Of a stretch of DNA of 38,008 bases, positions 21,001-32,582 are shown one piece after another (within the stretch, counting starts at the first letter, position 1; each line of letters begins with the position of its first letter). A program made the translations under genes and the position numbers. The notes under the pieces were generated by a model. The model did not search any database and was not told the origin of the DNA. It was given only the letters and a program-made list of their open reading frames with translations. The DNA is from Cristatella mucedo (lineage: Eukaryota > Bryozoa > Phylactolaemata > Cristatellidae), in NCBI GenBank assembly GCA_009760855.2, contig WPIO01000073.1:1967501-2005508 (forward strand). The letters are read 5' to 3'.

Positions 21001-22859
21001 ACTTTCGCGCGCACGCATGCACACACATACATATTTGTATATAGCGTTTGTATAAAGTTAATAGAGGAAATATGGATGAACGAAGGATCCCTCTCCAGCC
21101 AGAGCTGGTGGGGAAGCCACGGACTCCTGGCATTGGAAGAGGGCATCTCCGGCAGCAGGCAGTCCTCACCTCTGCAGGACCGGCAGCCAGAAGGGCAAGA
21201 GCATGTACTCGTCGATCTTAGTACAGCTACCACCAGGGTCTCTGCTCCTGTCGACCGGAACCATGACGTAAACAATCACTGCTCCACACTGCTGTCAACC
21301 CCGGCTTGAGAGCTGGACCTCCGTAGGCAAGGCAACCAGCAGGAGTGAAGAACCGGGCTGCTCACAATCAGGCTGGTACATGCCTCAATGGATTGGATTG
21401 CAGCATCGACCGGCCGTGGCTGATCACGTGGCATACGGTCTCGGTCTCGAGCATGGGGGGGGGGGGCAGCAGTTGGCACGAGCAGCTGCTTGCTGCTACA
21501 GCCGGCAGCAGGCTCAGGTGGACGAGCCGTCAGAAAGTGGCAGAAATGTGGTCAGAAAGTGACAAGTGTGTCTCGAGCCCATCTGTGGACAGGCAGCATC
21601 GCTTGCCCGACCCAAGGAAGTTGAACTTGCTCACAGTTTTTGATAGCATCGCTTGCGGAGCAACAGTGCACTTCTGTCAGGCTCGGCATTCGCGTGTGCA
21701 TATGCATATGTGCACACACGGCGGCCGGCGGGCCTACTGAGCTTTTTCGCTCGGTGCCAGCCACCGGCTTCTCCTATTCGGCTTTTTTATCCAGCGGCTT
21801 CCTTGCTAGACACTAAGCAGCATGTCTAGTGTGTGCAACGGCCAAGGTGCTACATTTTGGAGTGCTGAGCAGGCCTGACTTTGTAGGTCAGCAAAGAGTG
21901 GAAGGCAGCACCAGGAGGCACAGCCATTTCCTCCGGTAGTTTAAGCCAAAGTAACTGCTAAGAGTGAGGTCTCCAGAAAAGCTTGCATTGAGCTGCAATG
22001 GATGGTACATGTGACTCGAGTGAATGATTCGAAAGCTCCTGAACACGAAGAACCTGTTTAGGCTTAGTAAAGGGATTACGATCGTGGATGTCAGCCGCTG
22101 TACATCGTATCCGTCTCACGTGCAGACGTGTTGAATGGACAAAGTCTGCCCCAGGTGGTGTTAAAAAGATCGTTTGCTTGTGGGCACACTTGTGTCCATA
22201 TTGTCTTTCTATAATGGCCGAATTGTGTACGCTGCTTTACGTATTCAGAAGACTAAAAAAGGTAAACGTTGCGTCGCATCTGCGCAACTACCCAGAAATC
22301 GTGCAAATTGTTGCATTTTGAATGTGTGGATGCTGTGCACGTGGCAACCAAAATGACTCTTGACATTTCGCAAGCCTTGTACTCGAAGTGAGCAAGAGAA
22401 AAGTGGACATGGTCTGTAAATGTTACTGCATCAAAAGGCCAGCCACTGGTGCAAAGCAGCAGGACCTAAGTGCCTGGAGCATTGGAAGCCACCAGTCATG
22501 CCCTCAATGCAGTTCGAAGTAATCAATACGGTCAGGGGGCATGGTGCAAGTATTTACCCTTCAGCTTTCTTATCTCTTGTCTGCACACGACCGCATAAAG
22601 GGAGGCGGTCATATGGTTCTTATAGTTGTTGGTTTGTTTTTTGAGGTCGGCGCCTTTTCTGTTTACCTGGAGTAGTACCCAGACGGTGTTTTAAACCCTG
22701 CAGTGCCAAGCTCAGAATGAAGTGCTGGTCGTACCACGGCGATGCTCTCGTGCCTGCCAGCGTCGCACCATATCAATTTGCTGTCCTATATACAAGTTGG
22801 TTTTGATATTTTGCTGATGAAAGCAGCGTTTCAAGAATGCAGAAGCGTGCGGCTTAGTT
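21001..22859. other. Intronic stretch, no gene seen
   Basis: ORFs up to 131 codons occur but none is recognisable, and they overlap on both strands. A 12-base G run lies at 21455-21466. I see nothing else that can be named. Confidence 0.35.
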
Positions 22860-23215
22860 TATTTATTGGTATTTACATCGTAGGGTAGTGTAAAGGTACT
22901 TGAGAGTGGGTGCAAGCTCGTTGGCCCGAGGCCGTGGCTCATTCACATAGAATAGCACTAGTAAAGTGCTTCTATGGCACCTTGAGAACACCGAATCTCT
23001 GGGTGATAAATAGCAGGCACAATCATAGTATGCATAAGCTCATAAAATTTGTTAGCGTGGATGAAGCAAGTGCTGCTCGGATCGGATGGTTTCTAGCTTT
23101 GCTTGAAATGTCGGCAAGTCAGGGGGTGACGCATGTCAATCGGCTGAGAGTTCCAAGCTTTAGCTAAAAAGGGGCTGGTGCGGTTACCCGAAGGGTTAGA
23201 GGTTGGTTAGGGGGC
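22860..23215 (-). mobile_element. LINE 3' end, minus strand
   Basis: The plus strand shows AGCACTAGTAAAGTGCTTCT, GAACACCGAATCTCTGGGTG and, further right, AATGTCGGCAAGTCAGGGGG. On the minus strand this gives AKAWNSQPIDMR and RHFKQS, matching the WNSLP and SFK words near the C-terminus of CR1/L2 reverse transcriptases, and then the shared tail. More diverged than the copy at 32583. Confidence 0.6.
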
Positions 23216-24016
23216 ATAGCTAATCGATCATCAGAGTTAGGGGAACATTGGTATGATAGAGTAGCTTCGCAGTGGTTTCTCAAAGCTTCAAACTCCACAA
23301 CGAAGCTCGTGATTGGTGTGAATATTCTTGATTCACCATTGAAATTATTGAATCACCATAGAAAGCGGTCTTCTGCACTGATTGGTAAATGGGGGGGGGG
23401 GCACACACGTGGCTAGCCACGTGGGTAACTGCATGGATAATTTTGAATGTTGCCTCTCACTCGTGCCTTTAGCTTGGATTTGTTTTTAGTACTACGTTAT
23501 TCAACCAAGCAGTCGAGGAGCTTCAGGGTAGTGTTGAGAAAATACTGAGAAGAGAGATTGGTCCAACAATTAAATATTTACGTAGGGGACAATTCAAAAG
23601 ACCAGCTTGTTAGAAATAGGATCTGATATTTTGACGATTCCCACATTAAGAGAAAGCATTAAAAGTCACTGTATTTGATGTTCTACAATCATTCACATGC
23701 ATAGCAAAACTTATTCAATCGAAATCAGAAATGAACTACTTCAGTGATGTGCAAGCTGAGCTCAACTCACATTTGAAAATTTATTTTGACCCGTCCAGTA
23801 TTGGCCGAGTTATGGAATTTTTAAAACACAAGGCTCAACTGTAAATGAAGCTGCTTAACAAGCTGCAAACATGTACCTCGACGTTATCCTGGATCTCCAG
23901 GGAAATACAGCTTAGTGTCGGTGCAATATAGCTTCGTTTACCACATTTTCTACTGCAGACGATTGAGATCGACTGTATAGCCCCATGTTGCTCCCTCATA
24001 ATATGTTCTCACTTGG
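23216..24016. other. Intronic stretch, no gene seen
   Basis: AT-rich, with short ORFs only and an 11-base G run at 23391-23401 next to a CACACACG word. Nothing recognisable. Confidence 0.35.
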
Positions 24017-24117
24017 TTGTGCTTGCTAAAGTTTACACTGAGTTGTGCATTATTTCATCGAAGTCAGGCAGAACCAAAAATTTATAAATACACTTATTAC
24101 CTCTATGCACAATACAG

Positions 24118-24119
<2 letters not shown>

Positions 24120-24181
<62 letters not shown>

Positions 24182-24206
24182 GCACGCACGCACGCACACA
24201 CACGCG
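24120..24206. repeat. (CA)n/(CACG)n microsatellite
   Basis: About 28 CA units pass into GCAC units and back to CA. The Thr/His and Cys/Val ORFs here are artefacts. Confidence 0.97.
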
Positions 24207-24412
24207 CAAACACAAAGATAACACGGAGTCGTGCACACACACTCATGCACTCACATTCATGCATTAACACCCCAAGGCATATACAGTATGTCTTTGCTGC
24301 ATGGCTATCTACCTGGTCAGCTTCTTACGCTGTGCACTTCTGTCTTAGCCCATTGATGGACAGTTTGAGGCACCAGCCCTGCACAATCGGCCAGTTATCA
24401 GATAAACGTTGA

Positions 24413-26313
24413 AGTAGCCAAGTGCGAGCATGCGACTGTCTGTCGATGGAAACATGTAGGCTGCTCAATACTTATACCTCCGGTAGAAGCTAAAGAGAAA
24501 GTCAATACAAACACTGCTTTGTTATACAAATTGGCAGGTTTGTCAAGTGTGACACCTGGCTGTACGCCCTCGGGAGGTGGGAGGTAGAGGGTTTGGCCAC
24601 TGGGTAAAAGCAGCTTGTCAGCTAAGGCCTCCATGGATGGAGCACCTGTGTCAACATTCTATTGTAGGGCGCTTGATGTGCTCATCCAGCCAGTGTTTCC
24701 ACTTCCGTTTGCTGTTGACCACGTGTCATTCTTGCTCACCGGCAATTTGGATCCACGAGCACCTGCCCACTAAAGGGGGGAGATTGCTTATCGTGCTTAA
24801 GCCCTACAGTAACGAACTTGTGCCGACTCTTTGGGATAACAGCTGCGAAGGGGAGATGGAGAGTCGGGGAGGAGTGGCTCTTCAACGAACTGTATCTGAG
24901 GCTCTTTTGCTAAGCCAGGGCTCATCTGCTGGTCGGCCACCTGCTTAGGACAGGGTTGGTTTTAGCTGTCAATTGCTGAGAGGCAGTGGGGACTGAGAGA
25001 TGGATTTTCTACTACCCCTCACATCCCACCTCCCCCCTGTATGGGTAATAGTACTGTGAACAAGAGAGAGCACTCTCGAGTGCATTTATGCAGTCTCTGC
25101 AGCCTCCTATCTGGCATGGGGGCCTTAGCCCAGCTGGCCACCATTTTTTACCTGATCAAAGACGTATGTCTGGTGCTCTGGTGCTTTTTGTGCAACGTGA
25201 CTTCTGTCCCGTCCTATTTTCGGTCCCATTGGCCAGTGATAGGAGGTCGCTTGATCGTCTCGAAATGCCTGTGTGACTGGTTAAGTTGTGCTGTTGCTGT
25301 ATAGCTGTGCAGCATTTATCTAGGCCACTTTTTTGTACTCGTCTGCGATCGTATGCCTTGTGGGCTGCTGCAGGCGTGGGTGGCTACTGTTGAGGTCAGT
25401 GCACCGATCAGGTGTTATGGGGATGGTAGATCCATCGGGAAGGCTTCTGCTAAAGATGCGATGTGTGTACAGCAAACCAGCAGTGGTGCCCCAGTCTGAT
25501 TGTATTTCCATCTTAATGGAGCTGCTGCTCCTTATTTTTTTGCGTATTTTCTGGTTAATTAGCTATGAGGGGGAGCTAGCCCTGGTTAATGCTGGTCTCA
25601 CGTATAACATCTGGCTGGCCGACCACCTCGGCAAACGACTGCCAACAGTTCGGAATGCTAGCCGACAGGTTTCAATGAACAGCCAAGACCCTTCATCCAA
25701 TAAACAATAAAGATCAATTGCCGGTTTGCCGAAGTTGCAGCAGTAGCCTTCCAGACAGCTCTGCTGCAGCTTGCTCGAGCATGGGACCAGTGGTCAGGCA
25801 AAGAGAGCCCTTCGGCCTGCTGTGCCTTGTGGCATGTCCTGCAGCTAGCTCTGCGGTGACCCGTCGGCCTCACGGTGGCCACTCCTACAGAGCTCACCTG
25901 CACAGCTATTGTGCAACGGTGTTATTAATCTTGTAGCACCGAACACCTGCCTCCACGGTGTATCGCAGTGGTGGAATGAAATTGATGCCACATGCCAGCG
26001 ACCTGAGGGAAAATCAGAAATCGCACTCGATGAGCCAAAAAAAATTGGACCGCCCTTCGGCCGGCGAAATAAATAGCTTGCAGTCGTCAACTCAAGAGCT
26101 CGGTAGCTGGTGGCAGCCTAGCGTGACAGCAGCATCAGCTTCCTAGGAAAGACCTACAGCTGTTCGGCGATTTGGCTGCAGTACTGTTGACGAATTGTAG
26201 CAGACAGGTCAGCTGCAGTACTGCTTCGCTCAGCAGATCGCCCAGTTGCTACCGACTCGTGAGGCTGTGAGCCACCGGGCGCACGCTACTTGAACAGCTC
26301 GAAATCAGCTGCA

Positions 26314-26314
<1 letters not shown>
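24413..26314. other. Intronic stretch, no gene seen
   Basis: Forward ORFs of 123-125 codons (24577, 25333) have no recognisable motif, and no splice-flanked frame stands out. Short repeats aside, nothing can be named. Confidence 0.35.

Positions 26315-26395
<81 letters not shown>
26315..26395. repeat. (CCAG)n microsatellite
   Basis: About 20 tetranucleotide units. One forward frame reads as repeated Ser-Gln-Pro-Ala with no stop, but there is no sign that it is an exon. Confidence 0.97.
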
Positions 26396-26396
<1 letters not shown>

Positions 26397-26803
26397 AGCA
26401 TTCACCGGCTTAAAGCCAGCTACCCATACCGAGCAGACTGTTCACGGCCCCACTCCACTGCCCATTGCTGCCATGGGCATATAAAGGTCGGGTCCCCACA
26501 GAGACCTGGGGGGGGGGGGGTGTGTGGTGTCAGGCTTCGTCACTGGGCTTCTCCCTGCTCGTATAAGCTGTGCATGCACGGAGCCCTAGTCTCTGACAGG
26601 TCGTAATGGCCTGCTCTCCTGGCCACTGCTCACACTTCACGGACTGGTCATCATGCATGGTCACCGCTAGGTCAGACCTCCGAGGAATCGAGTCTAGGGA
26701 GCATTTCGAGCCGGCTGCTGGCCGACAACCCATAATGATGATGGGAATAAAATACTCATAATAACATTAACGGTAATGAGACATTTGTGTAGCAACCCAA
26801 GAG

Positions 26804-26960
26804 CCGGTTTGGCCCTGCGGTTAAGGGGCTTGCCTGACCAAGGTCAAGGTTAACATATTTAATGACCGAGGTCGTGAGCTCGAGCCCTGGGGCATATGTG
26901 AAGCGCCTGAATGAAGATTAAATTTTCCTAGGCTGCTATACGAATCAGTTACATTTATGT
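26804..26960 (+). mobile_element. tRNA-derived SINE, type A
   Basis: CCGGTTTGGCCCTGCGGTTA is the head and GAGGTCGTGAGCTCGAGCC the B box. The tail is GGCATATGTGAAGCGCCTG, AAGATTAAATTTTCCTAGG and CTGCTATACGAATCAG. About 20 extra bases (GTCAAGGTTAACATATTTA) lie between the boxes compared with the copy at 19316. Confidence 0.85.
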
Positions 26961-27645
26961 TTATTTAAGAGACTAAATCTCTTTCTGTGCACCAGATGTG
27001 CTTCCAACGTCGCGACTGCTTCCATCCACCTCCAGCTTGTCGATATGTACAAAGAGAAGCCAGCCCGAGCCCATTTTGATGAGCTGGGGGGGGGGGCTAG
27101 TTTGCTGCCTTCCTAGGCTTCTGGAATTCACGGAGCCATGCGAAAGTTGAGCACTGAGACGCTGATGCCACGGCTCTGGTTGGAGGCAGTCGTGAACAGA
27201 TGATAACGAGGGCCATGCTGAGCAGGTCAATACCGACGCTTGGTAATTACAAAAGCAGTGTGAGTGTGCTGCTCCTAGGGCACAGCAGTTCAAAATCATG
27301 GTCAAGAACTCAGCTGCCCGGAGCCTGCCTGCAGGAACTGCCAAGGTGCTATCCTCGGTTTTTTTATCAGCCAATTGTCACCAATCCTGGTCAGTGAATC
27401 TGTGCAGTGCCTCCTAGCCTGTGATTAATGCCATTAAGCTGCTGCCTGCATTTCCACAGCCTCGAGTGGCCTCTCGGGCCGATTACCGTGAAGTAGTAGC
27501 TCCAGGTTGGTCTGTCGGCCAGCCAGCTTAAGTGCATTACAGCAGCAGATCTCGGACAAATGCTGGTACTGCAGTTGATTTTGCTTACTGCCTAGTCACT
27601 GGAATTAGTAGAGGTAACTAGGTAAAAAGCCCTACCAGTCGTGGC

Positions 27646-27729
27646 GGGGATCGTGCACAGTCGGCCGGGGACCGTGCACAGTCGGCCGGGGACTATGCAC
27701 AGTCGGTCGGGGACTATGCACAGTCGGTC
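27646..27729. repeat. 21-bp minisatellite, four units
   Basis: Four consecutive 21-bp units of the form GGGGAYYRTGCACAGTCGGY, plus a final C. The unit length is a multiple of three, so the forward ORF reads a heptapeptide repeat (SRPGTVH-like), but nothing else supports coding. Confidence 0.92.
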
Positions 27730-28638
27730 ATGCAGTTATGGTGCTGTTACCATTCGTATGCAGCTTGCTTGCCTTTGGTCGTACATGAAGGTACTAGGCA
27801 AAGCCATGGTCGGGAGATTCGTCCCAATTCGCCCATATCTGCATCCAGCCAGTACTGACGTGCATAAGCGATTGCTTCGACTGCTGCCTGCTGTCAGTCT
27901 TCTATCAAGGATGGTTGCCAAGCTGTCCAACCGACACCTGCTTGGTGTGGTGCCCTGAGTGTCTTACTCCCAACACTGGCCACCCTCCCCTGTCAATGAA
28001 GGAGTCAGGGACAGGGGACTTATATGGTGCTCAGCACAGCCCTGGGTCGGCTGTCAGAGTGGATGCTGTCACTCACGATTGGCAAGCAGTGTAGCAGCCG
28101 GCAAAGGCACAAGAAGAGGGTAGGGTAGAGGCTCAGCTAGCTAGGGAGCCAGCTCTTGGGGCGGGGCCACCTGGCAGCTGGCTTAAAGCTCGATTTGGGG
28201 ATCTGCATGTCGCCCGGTGGCATATTACTTGAACGGCATCAGTGGCGGAGGCAGCATCTGCATGTGGGCATCTGTATGAGAATTGTCGAATTCGAGGCGA
28301 AAGTCCTTCGAAATGCCGTAAATGCTGCTCACCGTCAAAGTGCTAATGAGCTTAGAAGGAGAACCGCTGGGACAGCACTCCACATCGACGTGCAGCATAG
28401 TTGATTTGCTTTCACTCGCACGGATTTTGTTCGGTTTTTATTTTACACAATCGTCGTTCTGCCTTTGGTTCTGTGCTCTCCGCATTGCTTTTTCCTCTGC
28501 TTTGAGTTCCTTAATTTTTGTGGGCTTCCTACCTGCCTTCAGTTGCAGTTGCACCAAACCCAGTCCCAGATCCTTGCTGCTCAATCCTGAATAAGTAAAT
28601 TTCAGCCAGGTCTCGCAGGCTGGCTGCTCCCTCAGGCA

Positions 28639-28688
28639 CTAGGTCTTCCATCTATCGAGCCAAGAGGCTCGATAGGTGGAAGACCTAG
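28639..28688. repeat. Near-perfect hairpin, 23-bp arms
   Basis: CTAGGTCTTCCATCTATCG and AGCC pair with GGCTCGATAGGTGGAAGACC and TAG across a four-base AAGA loop, with a single T/C mismatch (a G-U pair in RNA). Two further bases pair beyond one mismatch. No repeat copy was seen elsewhere in the window. Confidence 0.93.
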
Positions 28689-29159
28689 CGCTACCGTCTT
28701 AGGGGCAGCTGTTAGCCGGAACAACTGGTCCACAAAAGCATTCTCGAGACCTGGCAGAGCGTCATTGAACCGAGCTAGCTGCTCAACGACGCCAGCAAAG
28801 GCTCTCTGTTAGCAGCAGGGCAGCGACCGGATCGAGTTTGCACTGCATTTTGTAGACAAATCGAGCTGGGCTGCTGCCGGTCTCTAAAGGATCATAGTTG
28901 GGTCTCAGCTGATTTCTAGTTGCCCGATAGCAGTAATCGATGCGGAAGTAACCAGTGCATTCAGCAGCCATCCGTCGTCGCTGGCTCCTGCTCAGCAATG
29001 CCTCGGACAGTGTACGACGGTGCCAACACAGCTATTAGGGCATTGTTTATGCATAGAGCCAGCTCACTTTCATTGATGAGTGCATGCCCATAGATGGTCG
29101 CCAGCATATGTTAATATTTACGCTAAATTAACACGTTTTGAGATATCTCCCACTCTCTC

Positions 29160-29164
<5 letters not shown>

Positions 29165-29192
<28 letters not shown>
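29165..29192. repeat. (TC)n microsatellite
   Basis: About 14 TC units lie directly before the G-poor C/A-rich tract. Confidence 0.93.
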
Positions 29193-29197
29193 GATTA

Positions 29198-29350
29198 GAG
29201 TTTCTCCCTAAAACCTAACCGCTAAACCCTAAAACCAAGACCCCAAACTCATGACCTCAAACACCACAGAAACAAAATCTTCCCGCTAAACCTTTAATCC
29301 AAAAACTGTCAACCACTAAACGCTATACCAAAAATCCTAAATCTTATGCC
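29198..29350. repeat. Degenerate CCCTAAA-like C/A-rich tract
   Basis: Irregular words such as CCCTAAAACC, CGCTAAACCC, CCCGCTAAACC and CACTAAACGC follow one another. G is almost absent on this strand (about 8 in 140 bases). It looks like a decayed tandem array, with some resemblance to telomere-type repeats, but no constant unit is kept. Confidence 0.5.
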
Positions 29351-30006
29351 AAAAAGATAAGTCAGAATTTGCTTATTCAATTTAAATATAAAAAAGCTGG
29401 CGACCATGTTTAACAGCCTGTTATATGCACTGTGGCCTGTGGCCATAGCAGAAAATGAGCTGGCTCTGTGTGTACAGGATGCTGTATTAATGACTATGTT
29501 TACAGTATAGCATTTAATCTGAGCTACAAGTAAAAAAATTCCAAGTCTTTTTCGGCAAATTCCGAACGTGCGACTTTCGCGGCACATGTGCACCATCCGA
29601 AGTTGTATGTATGTACGCCTCAGCTATCAGTTCAAGCCTTGGAAAGAGATGCAATGCTGCTGTCTGCACGGAGGCAGGCTAGCCTCGTTTTAAGCAAGGT
29701 CAGCAGAGAATAAGTGCGTGAAATTGTAGGCTTATTGCAATTCCAGATGGACGAGTCCTCCACGTTTGATGCATCGAGAGAGAATACCTGCCACTTGGGC
29801 TATTCCAGTGCCTGCTTAGTGCTGCCCTACTTGGGGGTGAGAGTGACTGTGTGCTGGTCGGGTACAGTGAGTGTGTGGAGTCGTTTAGCTTCCTTTCATA
29901 GCAAGCTGCAGTTTTCCTTCACCGGCAGAGATGACCTGTTGCTTGCTCGGCGTCATGTGATGGGTGCTTCTCTACCGTTCAGTGACCTTTGCCTCGTGCA
30001 TTTCAG

Positions 30007-30104
30007 GCTGCCATGGTTGAACTCGAGCATGCAAAACAACTCGTCTGATCTCAGTGGAGCTGAAGGTGTCAAGGGACCTGTCGCAGATATTGGAGACGTG
30101 AATG
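30007..30104 (+). CDS. RhoGEF2: RhoGEF-like gene, N-terminal coding exon
   Basis: The exon is bounded by a pyrimidine-rich acceptor ending GCATTTCAG at 30006 and a consensus donor GTAAGT at 30105. It reads LPWLNSS, then MQNNSSDLSGAEG and VKGPVADIGDVNG, and leaves one base (G). That base joins GC at 34164 to make Gly, so the frame continues into the PDZ exon. ATG 30029 has A at -3 and is a reasonable start. The residues before it are also open, as needed if the island exon is coding. The peptide is polar and low-complexity and has no domain of its own, as expected for the stretch ahead of the PDZ domain in this family. The 98-bp length and phase match are seen directly. Membership of the gene is inferred from the splice phase and spacing. 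Confidence 0.68.
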
Positions 30105-30344
30105 GTAAGTGCACAAATTTAGCTTTTCAATTGTGTCATTTCTGTGATCGATGCGGCACTCTGATACGCCGTGCCCTTTACAAGCCTCAGTGCCGATTGT
30201 ATAGCCCCACTAGCCCAAGTTGCCTTGGCTTCTCATCTTAATCGCTCATCAAGCTGGGTTGCTGCATCTGCTGAGCAGCCGACTTTTAAGTGCACTCTCA
30301 TGTCTTAGCGGCTCTTTTACACGTTGTTGCTCCATCCACTTATG

Positions 30345-30729
30345 TACAGTCAAACCTGTCAGCAAGCTTCGCGAAAGCCACAAACAGCTCTTGAGGACTG
30401 GTCGGGCTTTCACGGATTGGTTAGCCGAGAACTCGCTGCAGCACCAATCCGACCATGGCCGGCAGCCTGCAGCTAGCTTCGTTTAGTCTCCTGCCAGCCT
30501 GCGATTGTGTTCCGGTTTACTTATTTGGCTCTTTTTCAGCCACTGCACAAAAGAGTACGAAGAAAGTTCAGTTCTTCTAGGCTGGTACACGAATGCTGTC
30601 TGTCTTAATATTATGACAATTATTATTATTAGCCTCAGAAGTAGGTGCATTATATGAGCATGGTCAAAAGCTATTATCTGAGTAGACGATGGTTATATAC
30701 TGTTATTACTTATATCGCGTTTGACTGTA
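30345..30729. mobile_element. Possible TA-flanked inverted-repeat element
   Basis: The left end is TA then CAGTCAAACC. The right end read in reverse complement is TA then CAGTCAAACG. Nine bases match perfectly but similarity stops there, and no transposase is present. The CAGTCAAAC ends and TA flanks suit a pogo/Tc1-like element. A chance pair is possible. Confidence 0.35.
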
Positions 30730-31299
30730 TAGCATATTGAAAAAAAAAAGTTGAAACATCTGCTTTGGGGCAGTTATTGTCATGGCAGCATATTATTCGG
30801 TTAGCTAGCAGCCCCTACACTCGTCAAATCCTTATGGTGGACGATTAATGAGCAACCGGGTGCTACATCCTGTGTCTACCGAAGCATGCCGAGGCCGCGA
30901 TATCAAAAGCTCCTTAGGCAGATTGTCTTCTTGGATTGGGCCAACCGGTGAGCTTTTAAGGTGTTTCATCATTTCCGGAGAGAAGTCTTGCCGAGTGGTT
31001 GCATCTAGACTCTGCTAGTCTTCTTATTTGTCTGCTGGCCCCACGTGGTCAGTTTTGCCAGCAGCTACCTGCCTACCTGCGACATTACCTCAAATACTTG
31101 ACAGAGGGTATTATCTCAGGCCGGCCAATGAGACAATCTCTATCTAGGCATTCATTTTCGAATGGAGATGACACAACCGTACCTATACTTTGTTACCTCC
31201 CTACTTCCCTGAAGGTCGAACTCTCTTAACTCCCCTTTCAGCATGTATTGTTCATATTTGCACTTGTATAGCAGCAAAATCTCTCAATCACAATCAGCA

Positions 31300-31420
31300 C
31301 AAACTTGAATGACGATAAAAACCAACGTAAATGGGTACACATAAGAGTATTACTCAGAAATTGGAAAGCCTAACTTTTGCAGCATCTGCATGCTAAATCG
31401 ACTTTTTAATAGATGACCAC
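31300..31420 (+). mobile_element. LINE reverse-transcriptase scrap
   Basis: LNDDKNQRKW is followed by ACTCAGAAATTGGAAA, a word shared with the better fragment at 31735-31990, where it sits just after the IGKLR-like block. It is likely a second decayed copy of the same LINE region. Confidence 0.45.
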
Positions 31421-31734
31421 ACCAGCCTCAAAGTCAAGTGTACATACTTTCTGCTATGTAGCATTTGAAAATTCAGGTCTGCTTAGAAAGTTAAAATACA
31501 AAAGCCATGCTGGCCCATTCATTTATGACAGCTCATCGAGACATCTGTAATTTAGCATTCACAGTTCTTCCTGTATGTGCAATATGATGCTTGCAGTTAG
31601 TTAACAACTCGCTTAGGCTGAGGGTTTATTTCAACAGCTAGTGGTCACCCAATGAGATTTAAAGTATGGAGGACTCAAGGAAGCTGCTCGAAGGTCCGTA
31701 CATTTAACTGTATATATTCCTCTCTGTTGCCGGT

Positions 31735-31990
31735 GTAGTTGCCAAGCAAGATCCAGGCATCTGTTTCTATTCAGATGTCACTCAGCTCACTGCGCACTTT
31801 GATTCATCCGGCAGCCCTCCAGCACACGACCCTCCGACTTCCCTTGCAGCAAATACTGCCGACATTCGCACTTGGATGACAGCTAACTAAAAAATCCCAA
31901 TAACAATATGACCAACCTAATAGCTATAGGGAAACTACGTCTAACTCAGAAATTGGAAAAGTTTCACTTCATCCTCAAATCCACTTAGCT
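31735..31990 (+). mobile_element. LINE reverse-transcriptase fragment, CR1/L2-type
   Basis: Forward translation gives FYSDVTQLTAHFDSS, a decayed YADDTQLY block in which the second Asp is changed to Val. ANTADIRTWMTAN follows, then an out-of-frame stretch ending near IAIGKLRLTQ. The order and spacing fit the middle of the reverse-transcriptase domain. It is inactive. Confidence 0.78.
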
Positions 31991-32157
31991 AGCATCCTGT
32001 TCCTCCAGAATGCAATCTGGGTGTAATGCTTCCATTTGACCTTTTTGAGATGGCTGCATCAGTTCTATATGGTTTTCTGCTTATATTCTGGCACGCGATA
32101 TTGCAAATATTTGTGTGCACTTGGTGCCTGGGTAAATAAATACATAAATTTGTAGCT

Positions 32158-32320
32158 GATTCAACATCCTCTATAGTGGAAGATGAGCCTTAACAGCTAT
32201 TATCACCACTTGCAATGGGCAATAAAGGATGGCCCACTGCAAGACTCGAACCCACGATCTCGGTCGTGAAAAGTGAACACCTTACCCCAAGGCTTAGACC
32301 CAGGGGATAGGTAAAGCTAT
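32158..32320 (-). mobile_element. tRNA-derived SINE, type B, minus strand
   Basis: On the minus strand it reads CTTGGGGTAAGGTGTTCAC, then CGAGATCGTGGGTTCGAGTC, GTGGGCCATCCTTTATTGCC, GCAAGTGGTGATAATAGC, GTTAAGGCTCATCTTCCACT and GGATGTTGAATCAGCTAC. It is a near-complete type B copy. Confidence 0.85.
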
Positions 32321-32582
32321 TCTATGCATTGTGACCTTCGGTTTAGGCCTCTATACCTTGCTCCATGCAGGTCTTCTTGCCTGTGCAAAAGGATGCTTAC
32401 AGATGGTGCATAATTTGCAGCTAAGCTTCGGTCATGAACTGTTCTCTAAATTGCATTAGCTCCCCATCAAGTAGTGCATCGACTTTTAAGATCATGTCAC
32501 TCACTCTGGCTTGGCTTGATGTGGCTTTGTGTGCTCTTCAGCATCATGTCATCTCGAAGTTCCTCGCACTAAATAGGAATTA

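Noticed and set aside
20826-21169. Ile/Tyr-repeat ORFs on both strands
   Set aside because: They are translations of the AT microsatellite.
26315-26395. CRISPR-like direct repeats
   Set aside because: The units are four bases long with no spacers, and the context is eukaryotic.
26290-26484. Ser-Gln-Pro-Ala repeat ORF that looks like a repetitive structural protein
   Set aside because: It is the CCAG microsatellite read in a frame with no stop. There is no signal peptide, splice site or partner sequence.
28639-28688. MicroRNA precursor or bacterial-type terminator
   Set aside because: The loop is only four bases and the stem barely exceeds 23 pairs, unlike usual animal precursors. There is no U run and no prokaryotic context. 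Kept only as a hairpin of unknown role.
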